Source of the DNA: Endozoicomonas sp. NE40 | Lineage (GTDB): Bacteria; Pseudomonadota; Gammaproteobacteria; Pseudomonadales; Endozoicomonadaceae | Length of the DNA: 64,000 nucleotides | NCBI RefSeq assembly: GCF_040549045.1 | Contig: NZ_JBEWTB010000002.1 | Coordinates: 3,956,501 to 4,020,500 of the forward strand | Direction: 5' to 3' | In this document: one piece after another, positions 1 to 8,382 of the stretch | Layout: each line of letters starts with the position of its first letter | Numbering within the stretch: the stretch's first letter is position 1 | Notes under the pieces: generated by a model | Database searches by the model: none | What the model was told of the DNA's origin: nothing | Seen by the model: only the letters and a program-made list of their open reading frames with translations | Program-made: the position numbers and the translations under genes

Positions 1-642
1 GAAATCCGGCGCAATCTGCAGAAAATTTATGCCCGGCTCCAGATTCAACCGCTGGATGCGCTGGTGCTGTCCTGGGAATCGTCCACCCTGATCAGTTCGT
101 TCGATAAGCCATTGCAGCGTGAAAACGTTGATGAATACAAAAAGATGATTTACGCAATGGGGCGCAAAGATCCGGTATGGGCTGACACGTATGAAATTAT
201 TCGCTGGCTGGAAAAAATTGTCGACCATGGGGTTGCGGTTTACACCATTTCTGGCAATGGCGGACGGGGGATGGTGAACACTTTCTCTTTTGCTGATGGT
301 GTTGTGACCGTTGGCGCCAGTGAATACGAGCTACGGCATTATATAGCCGACAATCCTTTTGTGGATGTGCATGCACAGGCAGCCTATGAACTGAGACGGG
401 TAGATGATGCTGAAGGCAATATTCTTGGGTATGACATTAATGGTGACCAGTGTGTGGATATCCGCAGGGAACGTTTGTCCAGTGTAGGTTACGGACAGAA
501 GGATGAGGAAAAGCAATGGTCAGAAAAGCAGTGGCCTGAAAAATACTGGCGGTTACTGATTGGTTCTTCCTTTGCTGCACCGGCTGCACTGAGATCTGCA
601 CTGTTTTCTGACCTTGAGATAAATGACTGCTATCAGCGATAA
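1..642 (+). CDS. Subtilisin-like (S8) serine protease, C-terminal part
   Basis: The reading frame is open from base 1, so the gene starts outside the window and only about 213 C-terminal residues are present. A GSSFAAP motif near the end matches the GTSxAxP nucleophile motif of S8 subtilases, with the catalytic Ser codon at 568-570. The stretch YTISGN followed by a VVTVGAS strand resembles the segment carrying the oxyanion-hole Asn. The Asp and His of the triad should lie upstream of or near the left edge and cannot be checked. The internal GTG at 64 is probably not the start. A secreted or effector-type protease is possible, but the N-terminus is needed. Family assignment is fairly confident; substrate unknown. 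Confidence 0.7.
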   Translation, partial: EIRRNLQKIYARLQIQPLDALVLSWESSTLISSFDKPLQRENVDEYKKMIYAMGRKDPVWADTYEIIRWLEKIVDHGVAVYTISGNGGRGMVNTFSFADGVVTVGASEYELRHYIADNPFVDVHAQAAYELRRVDDAEGNILGYDINGDQCVDIRRERLSSVGYGQKDEEKQWSEKQWPEKYWRLLIGSSFAAPAALRSALFSDLEINDCYQR

Positions 643-725
643 GCTGACATTCTAACCGCATATTCACGGACTGATTCCGGCTACCACTCAGGTTATGATC
701 ACGCCATCTTTCTGATGGTGATCAA

Positions 726-1307
726 ATGGCTTCGCTGTATTTCTATTATTCCTCCATGGATTCCGGTAAAAGCACTTATCTTCTGCAGGCTGCTCATAAT
801 TATGAATCGGCGGGTAAGCGCGTACTTCTGCTGACGCCTATGATCGACGATCGTTTTGGGGTGGGTAAAATAACCTCTCGCATCGGTTTGCAGAAAGAGG
901 CTGTGGCCATTTCAGGCAATGAGAACCTTCTGCAGCAGATTCGCACGGAACACGACGAATCTCGTTTAACCTGTGTGATGATTGACGAAGCGCAGTTTCT
1001 CAGTGAACAGCAGGTCTGGGAACTGTCTGCTGTGGTCGATCAGCTGGGTATTCCAGTGTTATGTTTTGGTTTGCGTACCGATGCATTTGGAGAAGCTTTT
1101 CCTGGCAGCAAGGTGTTGCTGGCCGTTGCAGATGAGCTGTGTGAGATCAAGAGTATCTGCAAAAAGTGTGAAAAAAAGGCCATTATGCAGCTGCGCCTGG
1201 ACGGCGATGGTCGTCCGGTAAGTTCCGGCTCTCAGGTTCAGATTGGGGGGAACGATACTTATCTGTCTGTGTGCAGGAAACACTATAAAGAGATGTTGGG
1301 GCAGTAA
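726..1307 (+). CDS. tdk: Thymidine kinase
   Basis: Phosphorylates thymidine with ATP in the pyrimidine salvage pathway (type II, cytosolic). The protein has 193 residues, the usual length. The P-loop lies at residues 9-17 (SSMDSGKST), the Walker B-like DEAQF at 87-91, and the zinc ligands Cys145, Cys148, Cys183 and His186 fall at the positions known in the E. coli enzyme. The ATG start gives the conserved N-terminus MASLYFYYSSMDSGKS. It stands alone between the protease remnant and the TSUP permease gene, with its own upstream gap of about 80 bp. Confidence 0.97.
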   Translation: MASLYFYYSSMDSGKSTYLLQAAHNYESAGKRVLLLTPMIDDRFGVGKITSRIGLQKEAVAISGNENLLQQIRTEHDESRLTCVMIDEAQFLSEQQVWELSAVVDQLGIPVLCFGLRTDAFGEAFPGSKVLLAVADELCEIKSICKKCEKKAIMQLRLDGDGRPVSSGSQVQIGGNDTYLSVCRKHYKEMLGQ

Positions 1308-1435
1308 TAAATCGGCCTGATTTAATGCCCTGTTTACCACACTGCTTATCGCACTCTTTATCGGACAATCCGTAGCAGATTCCTGACTGGTAAGGGTATA
1401 AAATAATCATTTTCCTATCGATAGCATTGGGTTAA

Positions 1436-2155
1436 ATGGATTTTACGGTATTTGAACTCATAACGGTTTTTGTTGCGATTTTCTTTGGAGCCCTGGTTCA
1501 GGGAACCATCGGTTTTGGTCTGGCTATTGTTGCCGCTCCTGTCCTTTATCTGGTTACACCTGAACTAGTGCCTGGTTCCATTATTCTGATGGCGATGCTG
1601 GTGGGTGGCCTTACGGCGAAACAGAATCTTCATGCCGTGAAGTTAAATGATCTTAAGTCTGCCTTAATGGGGCGTATTCCCGGATCGTTGCTGGGGGCCA
1701 TGCTGTTAACAATGGCTTCTCACCGCACCATGGGACTGTTTATGGGCGGCTCAGTGCTGTTTGCGGTGCTGGCAAGTCTCAGCCCCTACAAGGTTCAGAC
1801 GAATGGCAAAACCCTGTTTTCTGCCGGGCTTCTGTCGGGCATTATGGGAACGGCTTCTTCGATCGGAGGCCCTCCCATGGCGCTGGTCATGCAGAACCAG
1901 AGTGGTGAGCGTATTCGTGCCAACTTGTCTGCTTACTTTGTAGTCAGTGCGGTTATTTCATTGTCGATTCTCGCCTGGAGTGGTCAGTTTGGCTGGTTGC
2001 AGCTGAAATACGGTTTGATGTTTGTTCCCTGTGTACTGGCGGGCAACCTGGTGGCCAGAAAACTGGTACCTTACGTAGATCAGGCTATGATTCGTAAGGC
2101 GTTACTGATGTTGTGCTCTGTTGCGGGTATTGGCGCAATTGTCTCGGCTATCTGA
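1436..2155 (+). CDS. TSUP (TauE/SafE) family membrane permease
   Basis: A 239-residue, very hydrophobic protein with about eight predicted membrane segments. The family signature appears near the N-terminus (GALVQGTIGFGLAIVAAPVL) and again as a related half in the middle (SGIMGTASSIGGPPMAL), the internal duplication typical of TSUP carriers. Members move sulfite, sulfonates or other small organosulfur or carboxylate anions across the inner membrane; the substrate here cannot be told from sequence. It lies upstream of the methionine importer, separated from it by a promoter-like sequence and a terminator, so it is probably not co-transcribed with metN. Confidence 0.85.
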   Translation: MDFTVFELITVFVAIFFGALVQGTIGFGLAIVAAPVLYLVTPELVPGSIILMAMLVGGLTAKQNLHAVKLNDLKSALMGRIPGSLLGAMLLTMASHRTMGLFMGGSVLFAVLASLSPYKVQTNGKTLFSAGLLSGIMGTASSIGGPPMALVMQNQSGERIRANLSAYFVVSAVISLSILAWSGQFGWLQLKYGLMFVPCVLAGNLVARKLVPYVDQAMIRKALLMLCSVAGIGAIVSAI

Positions 2156-2176
2156 CGGTGGATTCCTGATTTGCAG

Positions 2177-2204
2177 TTGACATCTTTCCCTGAAATTGCA
2201 TAAT
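2177..2204 (+). promoter_or_regulatory. Predicted sigma-70 promoter of the metNIQ leader
   Basis: TTGACA at 2177-2182 and CATAAT at 2199-2204, separated by 16 bp. This is a near-consensus sigma-70 promoter. Transcription would start near 2211, about 240 bases upstream of metN, and would meet the hairpin terminator at 2286-2322. Confidence 0.55.
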
Positions 2205-2285
2205 TTGCGCAATGCGCTGATTTGTCTTGGCTTGCGGGCGCAATAAAAATACTGCTAAAAGAAGGGTTTATCGAAAGATTTCATG

Positions 2286-2322
2286 AAAAACCACTCTGTT
2301 TAGCACAGAGTGGTTTTTTTTT
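2286..2322 (+). terminator. Rho-independent terminator in the metN leader
   Basis: An 8-bp stem (CCACTCTG / CAGAGTGG) with flanking A and T runs that extend it, a short loop, and at least eight T on the 3' side. It lies 130 bp after the TSUP gene and 130 bp before metN, downstream of the promoter-like sequence at 2177-2204. It may end the TSUP transcript, act as an attenuator for metNIQ, or form the 3' end of a small RNA. Confidence 0.8.
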
Positions 2323-2452
2323 GTCCGGAAGGACATCCTGCCCTCAATCGGGGGGCTGCTGATGACTGGCAGCTCCAGCCAAGCCTCACTATGAATGATC
2401 TGCCGAAGCAGTGCTGAACAAGAGCCTGAGCTTGGTAAAGGCAGGAGTGACA

Positions 2453-3484
2453 ATGATAGAACTGAAAAACCTTAACAAAGTCTTCAAGGCTGGCAATAAA
2501 GAGGTTAAAGCCGTGGATGGCATTAACCTATCGGTGCCTGAAGGCTCCATTTATGGCGTGATCGGCTCCAGTGGTGCCGGTAAAAGTACGCTGATACGCT
2601 GTGTTAACCTGCTGGAACGGCCTACATCGGGTCAGGTGGTGGTCGATGGGCAGGATCTGATGCAGCTCAACGATAAGCAGTTGCGTGACGCCCGTCGTAA
2701 TATTGGTATGATCTTCCAGCACTTTAACCTGCTGTCCAGTCGCACCGTGTTTGACAATATTGCACTGCCCCTGGAACTGGCGGGTGCCAGTCGTCAGACG
2801 ATTGAAGAAGCCGTTCTACCGTTGCTGGAACTGACAGGATTGTCAGATAAACGAGACAGTTACCCGTCTCAGTTGTCAGGGGGACAGAAACAGCGTGTTG
2901 CTATTGCCCGTGCGCTGGCCAGTAAGCCTAAAGTGTTGTTGTGTGATGAAGCAACTTCAGCGCTTGACCCACAAACGACCGCCTCTATTCTGGCGCTGCT
3001 GAAAGACATTAACCGTCAGCTGAAAATTACCGTACTGATCATTACCCACGAAATGGATGTGGTGAAGAGTATCTGTGACCGAGTGGCGATTTTGAGCCAT
3101 GGTCGTCTGATTGAAGAAAACGGTGTCGAACAGTTTTTCCTGAATCCGCAAACCGAACTGGCCCGTGAGTTTGTCCGCAGCGCCATTCATGAGAAGCCGG
3201 CAGCAGAAGTAGAAAGTCGTTTCCAGCAGGAAAAAACACCGGGTGCCAATCCGGTTATTCGAATCACCTTTGTTGGGCAGAGAGTCGTTGAGCCGTTGAT
3301 TACTCAGGCGGCAAGAAAGTTTGATACCGATTTTGTGATTCTGCAGGCGGATATTGAAACCGTGCATGATAAGGCAATGGGCTTTCTGATGGTGGAAGTG
3401 ATTGGTGATGAGCCATCTGTAGAGGCTTCACTGGACTTCCTGAATGAAAATGTACAAGTAGAGGTGGTTGGTTATGTCGGCTGA
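2453..3484 (+). CDS. metN: Methionine ABC transporter ATP-binding protein MetN
   Basis: ATPase of the D/L-methionine importer MetNIQ. The ATG at 2453 follows an AGGAG site at 2443-2447 and gives 343 residues, the same length as E. coli MetN; an upstream in-frame GTG at 2411 lacks such support. Visible are Walker A (GSSGAGKST, about residue 38), the ABC signature LSGGQKQR, Walker B LLCDEATSALD and the switch His in ITHEMD. The C-terminal 100 residues form the ACT-like domain that binds methionine and trans-inhibits transport in this family. The stop codon overlaps the metI start. Confidence 0.96.
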   Translation: MIELKNLNKVFKAGNKEVKAVDGINLSVPEGSIYGVIGSSGAGKSTLIRCVNLLERPTSGQVVVDGQDLMQLNDKQLRDARRNIGMIFQHFNLLSSRTVFDNIALPLELAGASRQTIEEAVLPLLELTGLSDKRDSYPSQLSGGQKQRVAIARALASKPKVLLCDEATSALDPQTTASILALLKDINRQLKITVLIITHEMDVVKSICDRVAILSHGRLIEENGVEQFFLNPQTELAREFVRSAIHEKPAAEVESRFQQEKTPGANPVIRITFVGQRVVEPLITQAARKFDTDFVILQADIETVHDKAMGFLMVEVIGDEPSVEASLDFLNENVQVEVVGYVG

Positions 3485-4130
3485 TTCCTGGGCATTACTG
3501 GCTCGCTCACTGTGGGAAACCATCTACATGACCGGACTGTCCGGTTTGATGAGTTTTGTGTTTGGTATTCCACTGGGTGTGCTGCTGTACATCACCAAGC
3601 CAGGACGTTTTATGGCAAGTCCTGTGGTGAATATGGTACTGGGCGCTGTGGTGAACGCTACACGTTCTGTGCCGTTTATTATTCTGATGGTCGCCATTAT
3701 CCCGCTGACCAGAATGCTGGTAGGAACATCCATCGGAACCACTGCTGCTATTGTGCCGCTGACACTGGCTGCAATTCCTTTTGTAGCAAGAATTGCTGAA
3801 GGTGCCATCAATGAGGTACCGGGTGGGCTGATTGAAGCCGCTCAGGCGATGGGGGCAACCCCTCTGCAGATTATTACCCGCGTGCTGCTGCCAGAGGCTC
3901 GTCCGGGGTTGATTAATGGCATGACCATCACTCTGGTGACGCTGGTCGGGTATTCCGCCATGGCGGGGGCTATTGGTGGTGGAGGCCTGGGAGACCTGGG
4001 TATCCGTTATGGTTATCAGCGCTTTGATGGTGTGATTATGCTGGCGACGGTTGTCGTGCTGATCGTGCTGGTGCAGCTGGTTCAGTCTGCAGGTGACAGG
4101 CTGCAGACGCATTTCGACAGAAGTCATTAA
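3474..4130 (+). CDS. metI: Methionine ABC transporter permease MetI
   Basis: Inner-membrane permease of MetNIQ, 218 residues with about five transmembrane segments. The binding-protein-dependent transport signature (EAAQAMGATPLQIITRVLLPEA, residues about 120-140) is the coupling helix that contacts MetN. The ATG at 3474 overlaps the metN stop at 3482-3484, so translation is probably coupled; the upstream TTG at 3468 is less likely. Typical family length is 217 residues. Confidence 0.95.
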   Translation: MSADSWALLARSLWETIYMTGLSGLMSFVFGIPLGVLLYITKPGRFMASPVVNMVLGAVVNATRSVPFIILMVAIIPLTRMLVGTSIGTTAAIVPLTLAAIPFVARIAEGAINEVPGGLIEAAQAMGATPLQIITRVLLPEARPGLINGMTITLVTLVGYSAMAGAIGGGGLGDLGIRYGYQRFDGVIMLATVVVLIVLVQLVQSAGDRLQTHFDRSH

Positions 4131-4178
4131 TTAAACAAAAGTCATTAACTATAAAAGCACTCATTTGGAGGAGTAAAA

Positions 4179-4997
4179 ATGAAGGCTATCAATAAATTAA
4201 AAGCTTTGGCCGGTACTGTTGTGATTGCCGCCAGCGCCATGCTGACCGGTTGTGGTGGCAGCGACTCTGCAGACGGCGCCCTGAAAGTGGGCGTGATGGC
4301 AGGTCCTGAGGCGGATGTTATGAAAGTGGCTGCTGCGAAGGCTGAAGCGGATTATGGTGTAAAAGTTCAGCTGGTTGAGTTTTCTGACTACATCTCTCCA
4401 AACATGGCGCTGGCAGACGGTTCTATTGATGCCAATGCTTTCCAGCATCGCCCTTATCTGGATAGCATGGTAAACGACCGTGGTTTTGATCTGGCTGTGG
4501 TAGGCAATACCTTTGTTTATCCTATTGGTGCTTACTCCAATAAGATCAGTGATATCAGCGAGTTGCAGGACGGAGCCCGGGTGTCTATTCCAAATGACCC
4601 GAGCAACGAAGGTCGCACCCTGATTCTTTTGCACAACGAAGGGCTGATTAAGCTGAGAGATGTGAATAATCTGGAGGCGACACCGGCAGATATTATTGAG
4701 AACCCGAAAAACCTGCGCTTCATTGAGCTGGACGCTGCCCAGTTGCCACGTTCAATGGACGACGTTGACCTGGCATTCATCAATTCCACATACTCTGTGG
4801 CTGCAGGTCTGCTGCCAACCCGTGACGCGTTGCTGGTGGAAGGTAAGGATTCTCCTTATGTGAACATCATTGTAAGTCGTGGAGACAATAAAGATGATGA
4901 GCGCATTGCCAAGTTGGTGAAGGCTTACCAGTCGGAAGCTGTAGAAGCGAAAGCTGAGGAGCTGTTCCAGGGTGGCGCAGTGGCTGGCTGGAAGTAA
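4179..4997 (+). CDS. metQ: Methionine-binding lipoprotein MetQ
   Basis: Substrate-binding lipoprotein of the MetNIQ importer, 272 residues. A signal peptide ends in the lipobox LTGC (Cys at residue 25), so the protein is anchored to the membrane facing the periplasm. The NlpA/MetQ family core follows (LKVGVMAGPEADVMK, then the FQHRPYLD motif). A strong GGAGGAG site precedes the ATG. It is the last gene of metNIQ and is followed by a strong terminator. Related NlpA proteins bind other amino acids, but placement after metN and metI makes methionine the best call. Confidence 0.94.
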   Translation: MKAINKLKALAGTVVIAASAMLTGCGGSDSADGALKVGVMAGPEADVMKVAAAKAEADYGVKVQLVEFSDYISPNMALADGSIDANAFQHRPYLDSMVNDRGFDLAVVGNTFVYPIGAYSNKISDISELQDGARVSIPNDPSNEGRTLILLHNEGLIKLRDVNNLEATPADIIENPKNLRFIELDAAQLPRSMDDVDLAFINSTYSVAAGLLPTRDALLVEGKDSPYVNIIVSRGDNKDDERIAKLVKAYQSEAVEAKAEELFQGGAVAGWK

Positions 4998-5022
4998 ACA
5001 CTGACTTCTGACCATTGCATTT

Positions 5023-5059
5023 AAAAGCCCCTGTCTGTGCTAAGCAGACAGGGGCTTTT
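5023..5059. terminator. Bidirectional terminator between metQ and the GNAT gene
   Basis: A GC-rich stem (AAAAGCCCCTGTCTG / CAGACAGGGGCTTTT) with a short loop, A-rich on one side and T-rich on the other. It works in both directions and lies between the convergent metQ and acetyltransferase genes. Confidence 0.9.
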
Positions 5060-5068
5060 GCTATCTGG

Positions 5069-5506
5069 CTAATCAGGCAGCGCCATGTGCAGAATCGGGA
5101 ATGGTTTGCCCATGCTGTCAAGCGGAGAGCGGCTGGTTACCTCAAAGCCCATGTGCTTATAAAAACCAACAGCGTCCGGATTCTGTTCGTTGACATCAAC
5201 CTTCTGCACCCCCATCTGCTCAATGGCATAGTGAACCAGAATACGGCCAATACCTTCGCCACGGTTCTGAGGATCAAGAAACAGCATCTCAATATTGTTC
5301 TGAGCCACGCCAAGGAAGCCCAGAATTCTTCCATCGTCGCTTTTTACACAACGAAGATTTACTGCTTCCAGAAACTCGTTAAGGATCAGCGGTTTGAAAA
5401 ACTGGATATCACTTTCGGTCAGAAAGTTGTGGGTCGCTCTTACAGATGCTTCCCATACTTCAACAATCTCAGGGTATTCGTCTCTGGTCACTTCAGAAAT
5501 TATCAT
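5069..5506 (-). CDS. GNAT family N-acetyltransferase
   Basis: A 145-residue single-domain GNAT protein. The acetyl-CoA loop motif is visible as Q/RxxGxG/A (QNRGEGIGRILV, about residue 80-91), followed by the VNEQNPDAVGFYKHMGF segment that ends the fold. It resembles YjaB-type acetyltransferases of enterics in length and layout. It is transcribed against metNIQ and shares their terminator. The substrate is unknown. Confidence 0.85.
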   Translation of the reverse strand: MIISEVTRDEYPEIVEVWEASVRATHNFLTESDIQFFKPLILNEFLEAVNLRCVKSDDGRILGFLGVAQNNIEMLFLDPQNRGEGIGRILVHYAIEQMGVQKVDVNEQNPDAVGFYKHMGFEVTSRSPLDSMGKPFPILHMALPD

Positions 5507-5705
5507 ACGGCTTTATTTCTCTATCCAGGTGAATCGTGTGGCTGGATGATACTGGAATAAGTGGCGATATTGCGAGCTGGGGCTGCTCAACAGTAACAAC
5601 AGTATTTTTTTATTAGAAAAGTCAGGAAAGCACTATTATTTAATCCCCACTCCTTTATTTGATGACCATAACGTCACTGTAACCAGTCTGTGTGAGGGCA
5701 TTTTT

Positions 5706-5996
5706 ATGTATGCCATCTTAGCGGACTACCCCCAGCAGGTAATGGTCGGGGCCAAAGGCTCCAACCCTACTATTAGCAAAGGACAGGCTATTGAGGGGCA
5801 TTCTTCCATTGCCTTAAGGAGAGACGTGTTATATGCGGGAGAGCTGGAGTTCTTTGAAAACAAGCTGGTCGGCTGGAACAATCAATCAGGACACTACGCG
5901 CCTCCCTCAGAGATGCGTCACACTCAGCTCACTCCCAATGTAAGAAGGTTGTTACCTGAAGAGCTGTTCACGGATATCTTTTTGGGTTTCTTTTGA
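5706..5996 (+). CDS. Small SGHY-motif family protein, N-terminally eroded copy
   Basis: Function not recognised. The 96-residue frame is clearly paralogous to the protein encoded at 13504-13956 (shared GHSSI, RDVLYAGELEFFENKL, GWNNQSGHY and EMRHTQLTPNV blocks). The similarity continues in frame upstream of this ATG to about 5598, through IFLLEKSG, YYLIPTPLFD and LCEGIF, but no start codon is available there before a stop at 5547. The ancestral gene was therefore longer and this copy has lost its 5' end. A GAGGG stretch at 5693-5697 could allow translation from 5706. Best read as a decaying paralog that may still make a short product. Confidence 0.6.
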   Translation: MYAILADYPQQVMVGAKGSNPTISKGQAIEGHSSIALRRDVLYAGELEFFENKLVGWNNQSGHYAPPSEMRHTQLTPNVRRLLPEELFTDIFLGFF

Positions 5997-6146
5997 CACA
6001 CTGTTGCAGGCACTTTTAAACCTTAGAGGTTGTTTGAAATCTTAATCTGTCCTTATATAGGTAATTATATATATTTGAATATCCATATATATTGCGTACT
6101 ATGCAACCAGAATCATTTTTGATCCTTGAGCTATTTAGGAATACTG

Positions 6147-7298
6147 ATGGATATCTCTCTGGAGACAACCGCCTGCAAGCCAAAATCGGCATCGCTGTTA
6201 CCTTGGCTGAGCGTTCTGTTTTTTGTCTACATGCTGCTGGTTGCCATAGGCATGATAGGCGACGGTTTTAAATGGGCGGCTGGTGGCCCAGAAGCGGCCG
6301 CCAACCTGTTCACCTTTGCTTCCAATCCATTTACCGGTCTGGTGATTGGTTTGATTGCCACCATTATGGTGCAGTCTTCCAGTACTACGTCGTCCATTAT
6401 TGTGGGACTGGTGGCTGGTGGCTTGCCTGTCAGCATTGCGATCCCCATGATTCTGGGTACTAATATCGGTACCAGTACTACGGCAACGCTGGTCAGCCTC
6501 GGCAACCTGGGAAAACGCAAATCCTTTCGACGCTCATTCACCGCTGCTACCGCCCACGGCCTGTTTAATGTCATTGCCGTGTTTATTTTCCTGCCTCTGG
6601 AAATCATGACTGGTGTGCTTGGCAAGCTGTCGGGATCGCTTGCTCATACTATTTCCGGTGGTTCAGGTACCAGCCTGGGAGGCATTGACTTTATCAAGCC
6701 TGCAGTTAAGCCGGTGGTGGGACTGTTCTCAGACTTTTATGCGGTATTGCCAGGAAATACAGGTGGCATTGCGCTGGCTGTTTCAGGTCTGGTGCTGACG
6801 TTTGTTTCCATTGCCTATCTTGGCAAGGTTCTGAAAACTCTGATGGTAGGGCGTGCTAAACAGCTGTTGCATAGAGCGATAGGTCATGGCCCGGCATCAG
6901 GTATTACTTCAGGTGTGCTGACTACATTTCTGGTTCAGTCTTCAACCACGTCTACGTCACTGGTTGTGCCACTGGTAGGTGCCGGTATTTTTAAACCTAA
7001 GGAGATTTATCCATTTACCCTCGGTGCGAATATAGGCACCACAATTACCGCTCTGCTCGCTGCTACCACACTGAGTGGCCCAACTGCGGTGTATGGATTG
7101 CAGATTGCGCTGGTGCATTTGCTGTTTAATGTTCTGGCGGTGTTGTTTATTTATGGTAATCCGATAACGCGGATGATTCCTTTCAATCTGGCGAGACGCT
7201 TTGCCATGGTGGCGAGTCGCAACAAAGCTATTGTTCTTCTTTACGTTGCCGGTGTCTTTTTCATTATCCCCGGGTTATTAATTCTGGTGACCAGCTGA
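6147..7298 (+). CDS. Na/Pi cotransporter family protein
   Basis: A 383-residue membrane protein with the two QSSS/T repeats that mark the Na/Pi-cotransporter (PF02690-like) fold: MVQSSSTTSSIIVGL near residue 75 and LVQSSTTSTSLVVPL near 265. Each is followed by a GxNIGTT/ST segment. About eight to ten membrane helices are expected. It probably takes up phosphate or a similar anion with sodium. The ATG at 6147 has TAGGA upstream; the longer frame from a TTG at 6126 is less likely. The C-terminal PhoU-like domain of some homologues is absent. The downstream small gene overlaps it. Confidence 0.88.
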   Translation: MDISLETTACKPKSASLLPWLSVLFFVYMLLVAIGMIGDGFKWAAGGPEAAANLFTFASNPFTGLVIGLIATIMVQSSSTTSSIIVGLVAGGLPVSIAIPMILGTNIGTSTTATLVSLGNLGKRKSFRRSFTAATAHGLFNVIAVFIFLPLEIMTGVLGKLSGSLAHTISGGSGTSLGGIDFIKPAVKPVVGLFSDFYAVLPGNTGGIALAVSGLVLTFVSIAYLGKVLKTLMVGRAKQLLHRAIGHGPASGITSGVLTTFLVQSSTTSTSLVVPLVGAGIFKPKEIYPFTLGANIGTTITALLAATTLSGPTAVYGLQIALVHLLFNVLAVLFIYGNPITRMIPFNLARRFAMVASRNKAIVLLYVAGVFFIIPGLLILVTS

Positions 7299-7513
7299 TG
7301 TCTAATTTGAAACTGTACAATAAACGTCGTAAGCAACTGGCTGCAGAAATCAAACAGACCAAAGCCCTGCTGGCTTCCCAGAAAAAAGCACTGAAATCGC
7401 TGCGGGAAACGCATCAGCATGAAGCTGTTGATCATCTGGAAGATTATCTGCAGGCTTCAGATCCTGACAGGGTTTCGCTGATCAGCCTGATTAAGAAATG
7501 GTTTAAAAAGTAA
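7298..7513 (+). CDS. Small basic coiled-coil protein
   Basis: A 71-residue protein rich in Lys, Gln and Leu. The N-terminal 40 residues look like a coiled coil; the end is very basic (LIKKWFKK). The ATG overlaps the stop of the transporter gene (TGATG), which indicates translational coupling. Not recognised as a known family. Membership in the same operon suggests a function linked to the Na/Pi transporter, possibly replacing the missing cytosolic PhoU-like domain, but that is a guess. Confidence 0.7.
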   Translation: MSNLKLYNKRRKQLAAEIKQTKALLASQKKALKSLRETHQHEAVDHLEDYLQASDPDRVSLISLIKKWFKK

Positions 7514-7533
7514 TTAAGAGAAAGCCGGATCAA

Positions 7534-8310
7534 CTACAAATCAGGAACCCAGTTTATCTCTCTGGCGGTATGCCAGCCAACGATCACTTGCCTGAGATTT
7601 TCAGGCATTTTTTTTGTGTTAGCGTCAATAGGGATGTGTCCGCCCATTACTTCAGCATACCTCTGTGGGTATAGGGGTTGTTTTTCTGGCTCAGCATAGC
7701 CTTCAGGAAATTCTGGAATACCTGTATCGACGTCGTATTTATCGGAAGCTCCGAGTGTATGCAGCAGCTCATGAGTCATCACAATATGATTTTTGCCGGT
7801 GTAGCGCCTGTCGCCATAGGCGTTAACAATACCTGCCATGCCTTTCTGCATACCAATCGAATGTTGTAAAACGGGCGTTGAGTCCGGGTCGTAGTAAAGG
7901 ACATAGAGGTGTATGTCCGCCCCGGCCTGAGTGCTATTTTTTCTGGTTTGCCAGCTCCACAGGCGAAACTTTAATGACCACAGCATAATAGAAAGAAGGC
8001 TGCTTCTGTCAGGTTGTGCCGGGGGGTGTTCGGCTAAGGGTTCTGCCAGATAGAATGAAACCGGCTGGTTGATGCTTACACCGTAGGTTCTCGCCTGAGT
8101 CGCCATAAAAGCTTCTATTGCCTCAAAATCAGACGATCTCAGTCGTTCAATGTAGCGATTTGTTTTTGTCGAGTTATCGCCGCTGGCAGGGTGAATGGCT
8201 ACGTATAGCGGTACAGACCAGCTGGTGCTGTGCTTTTGTGAAAACCAGGTTTTACCACCTGCCAGAATTAGAAGGAGAAGAAGAGCAGCGATCCTTGCTG
8301 TTTTGAACAT
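7534..8310 (-). CDS. Predicted secreted or membrane-anchored zinc metalloprotease
   Basis: 258 residues with an N-terminal hydrophobic segment (residues 5-19) that is a signal peptide or anchor. The motif HELLHTLGASDKYD (about residue 180) fits the zinc-binding HExxHxxGxxD/H pattern of gluzincin or metzincin-like peptidases, with Asp in the third-ligand position. An AGGAA site precedes the ATG. I do not recognise the precise family. The rest of the chain has no clear repeats. It stands alone, convergent with the transporter operon. Metal binding is well supported by the motif; protease activity is inferred. Confidence 0.65.
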   Translation of the reverse strand: MFKTARIAALLLLLILAGGKTWFSQKHSTSWSVPLYVAIHPASGDNSTKTNRYIERLRSSDFEAIEAFMATQARTYGVSINQPVSFYLAEPLAEHPPAQPDRSSLLSIMLWSLKFRLWSWQTRKNSTQAGADIHLYVLYYDPDSTPVLQHSIGMQKGMAGIVNAYGDRRYTGKNHIVMTHELLHTLGASDKYDVDTGIPEFPEGYAEPEKQPLYPQRYAEVMGGHIPIDANTKKMPENLRQVIVGWHTAREINWVPDL

Positions 8311-8382
8311 GGATTGGGTTCCTGTTTCTGACTTTTATTGGATAGAGTTTCAGTTTGCACTTTCTCAGCCTGAAGAGTCGAA

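Noticed and set aside
5015..5560. A 181-codon plus-strand frame
   Set aside because: It begins in the metQ terminator and runs antisense to the GNAT gene, whose acetyl-CoA motif supports the other strand.
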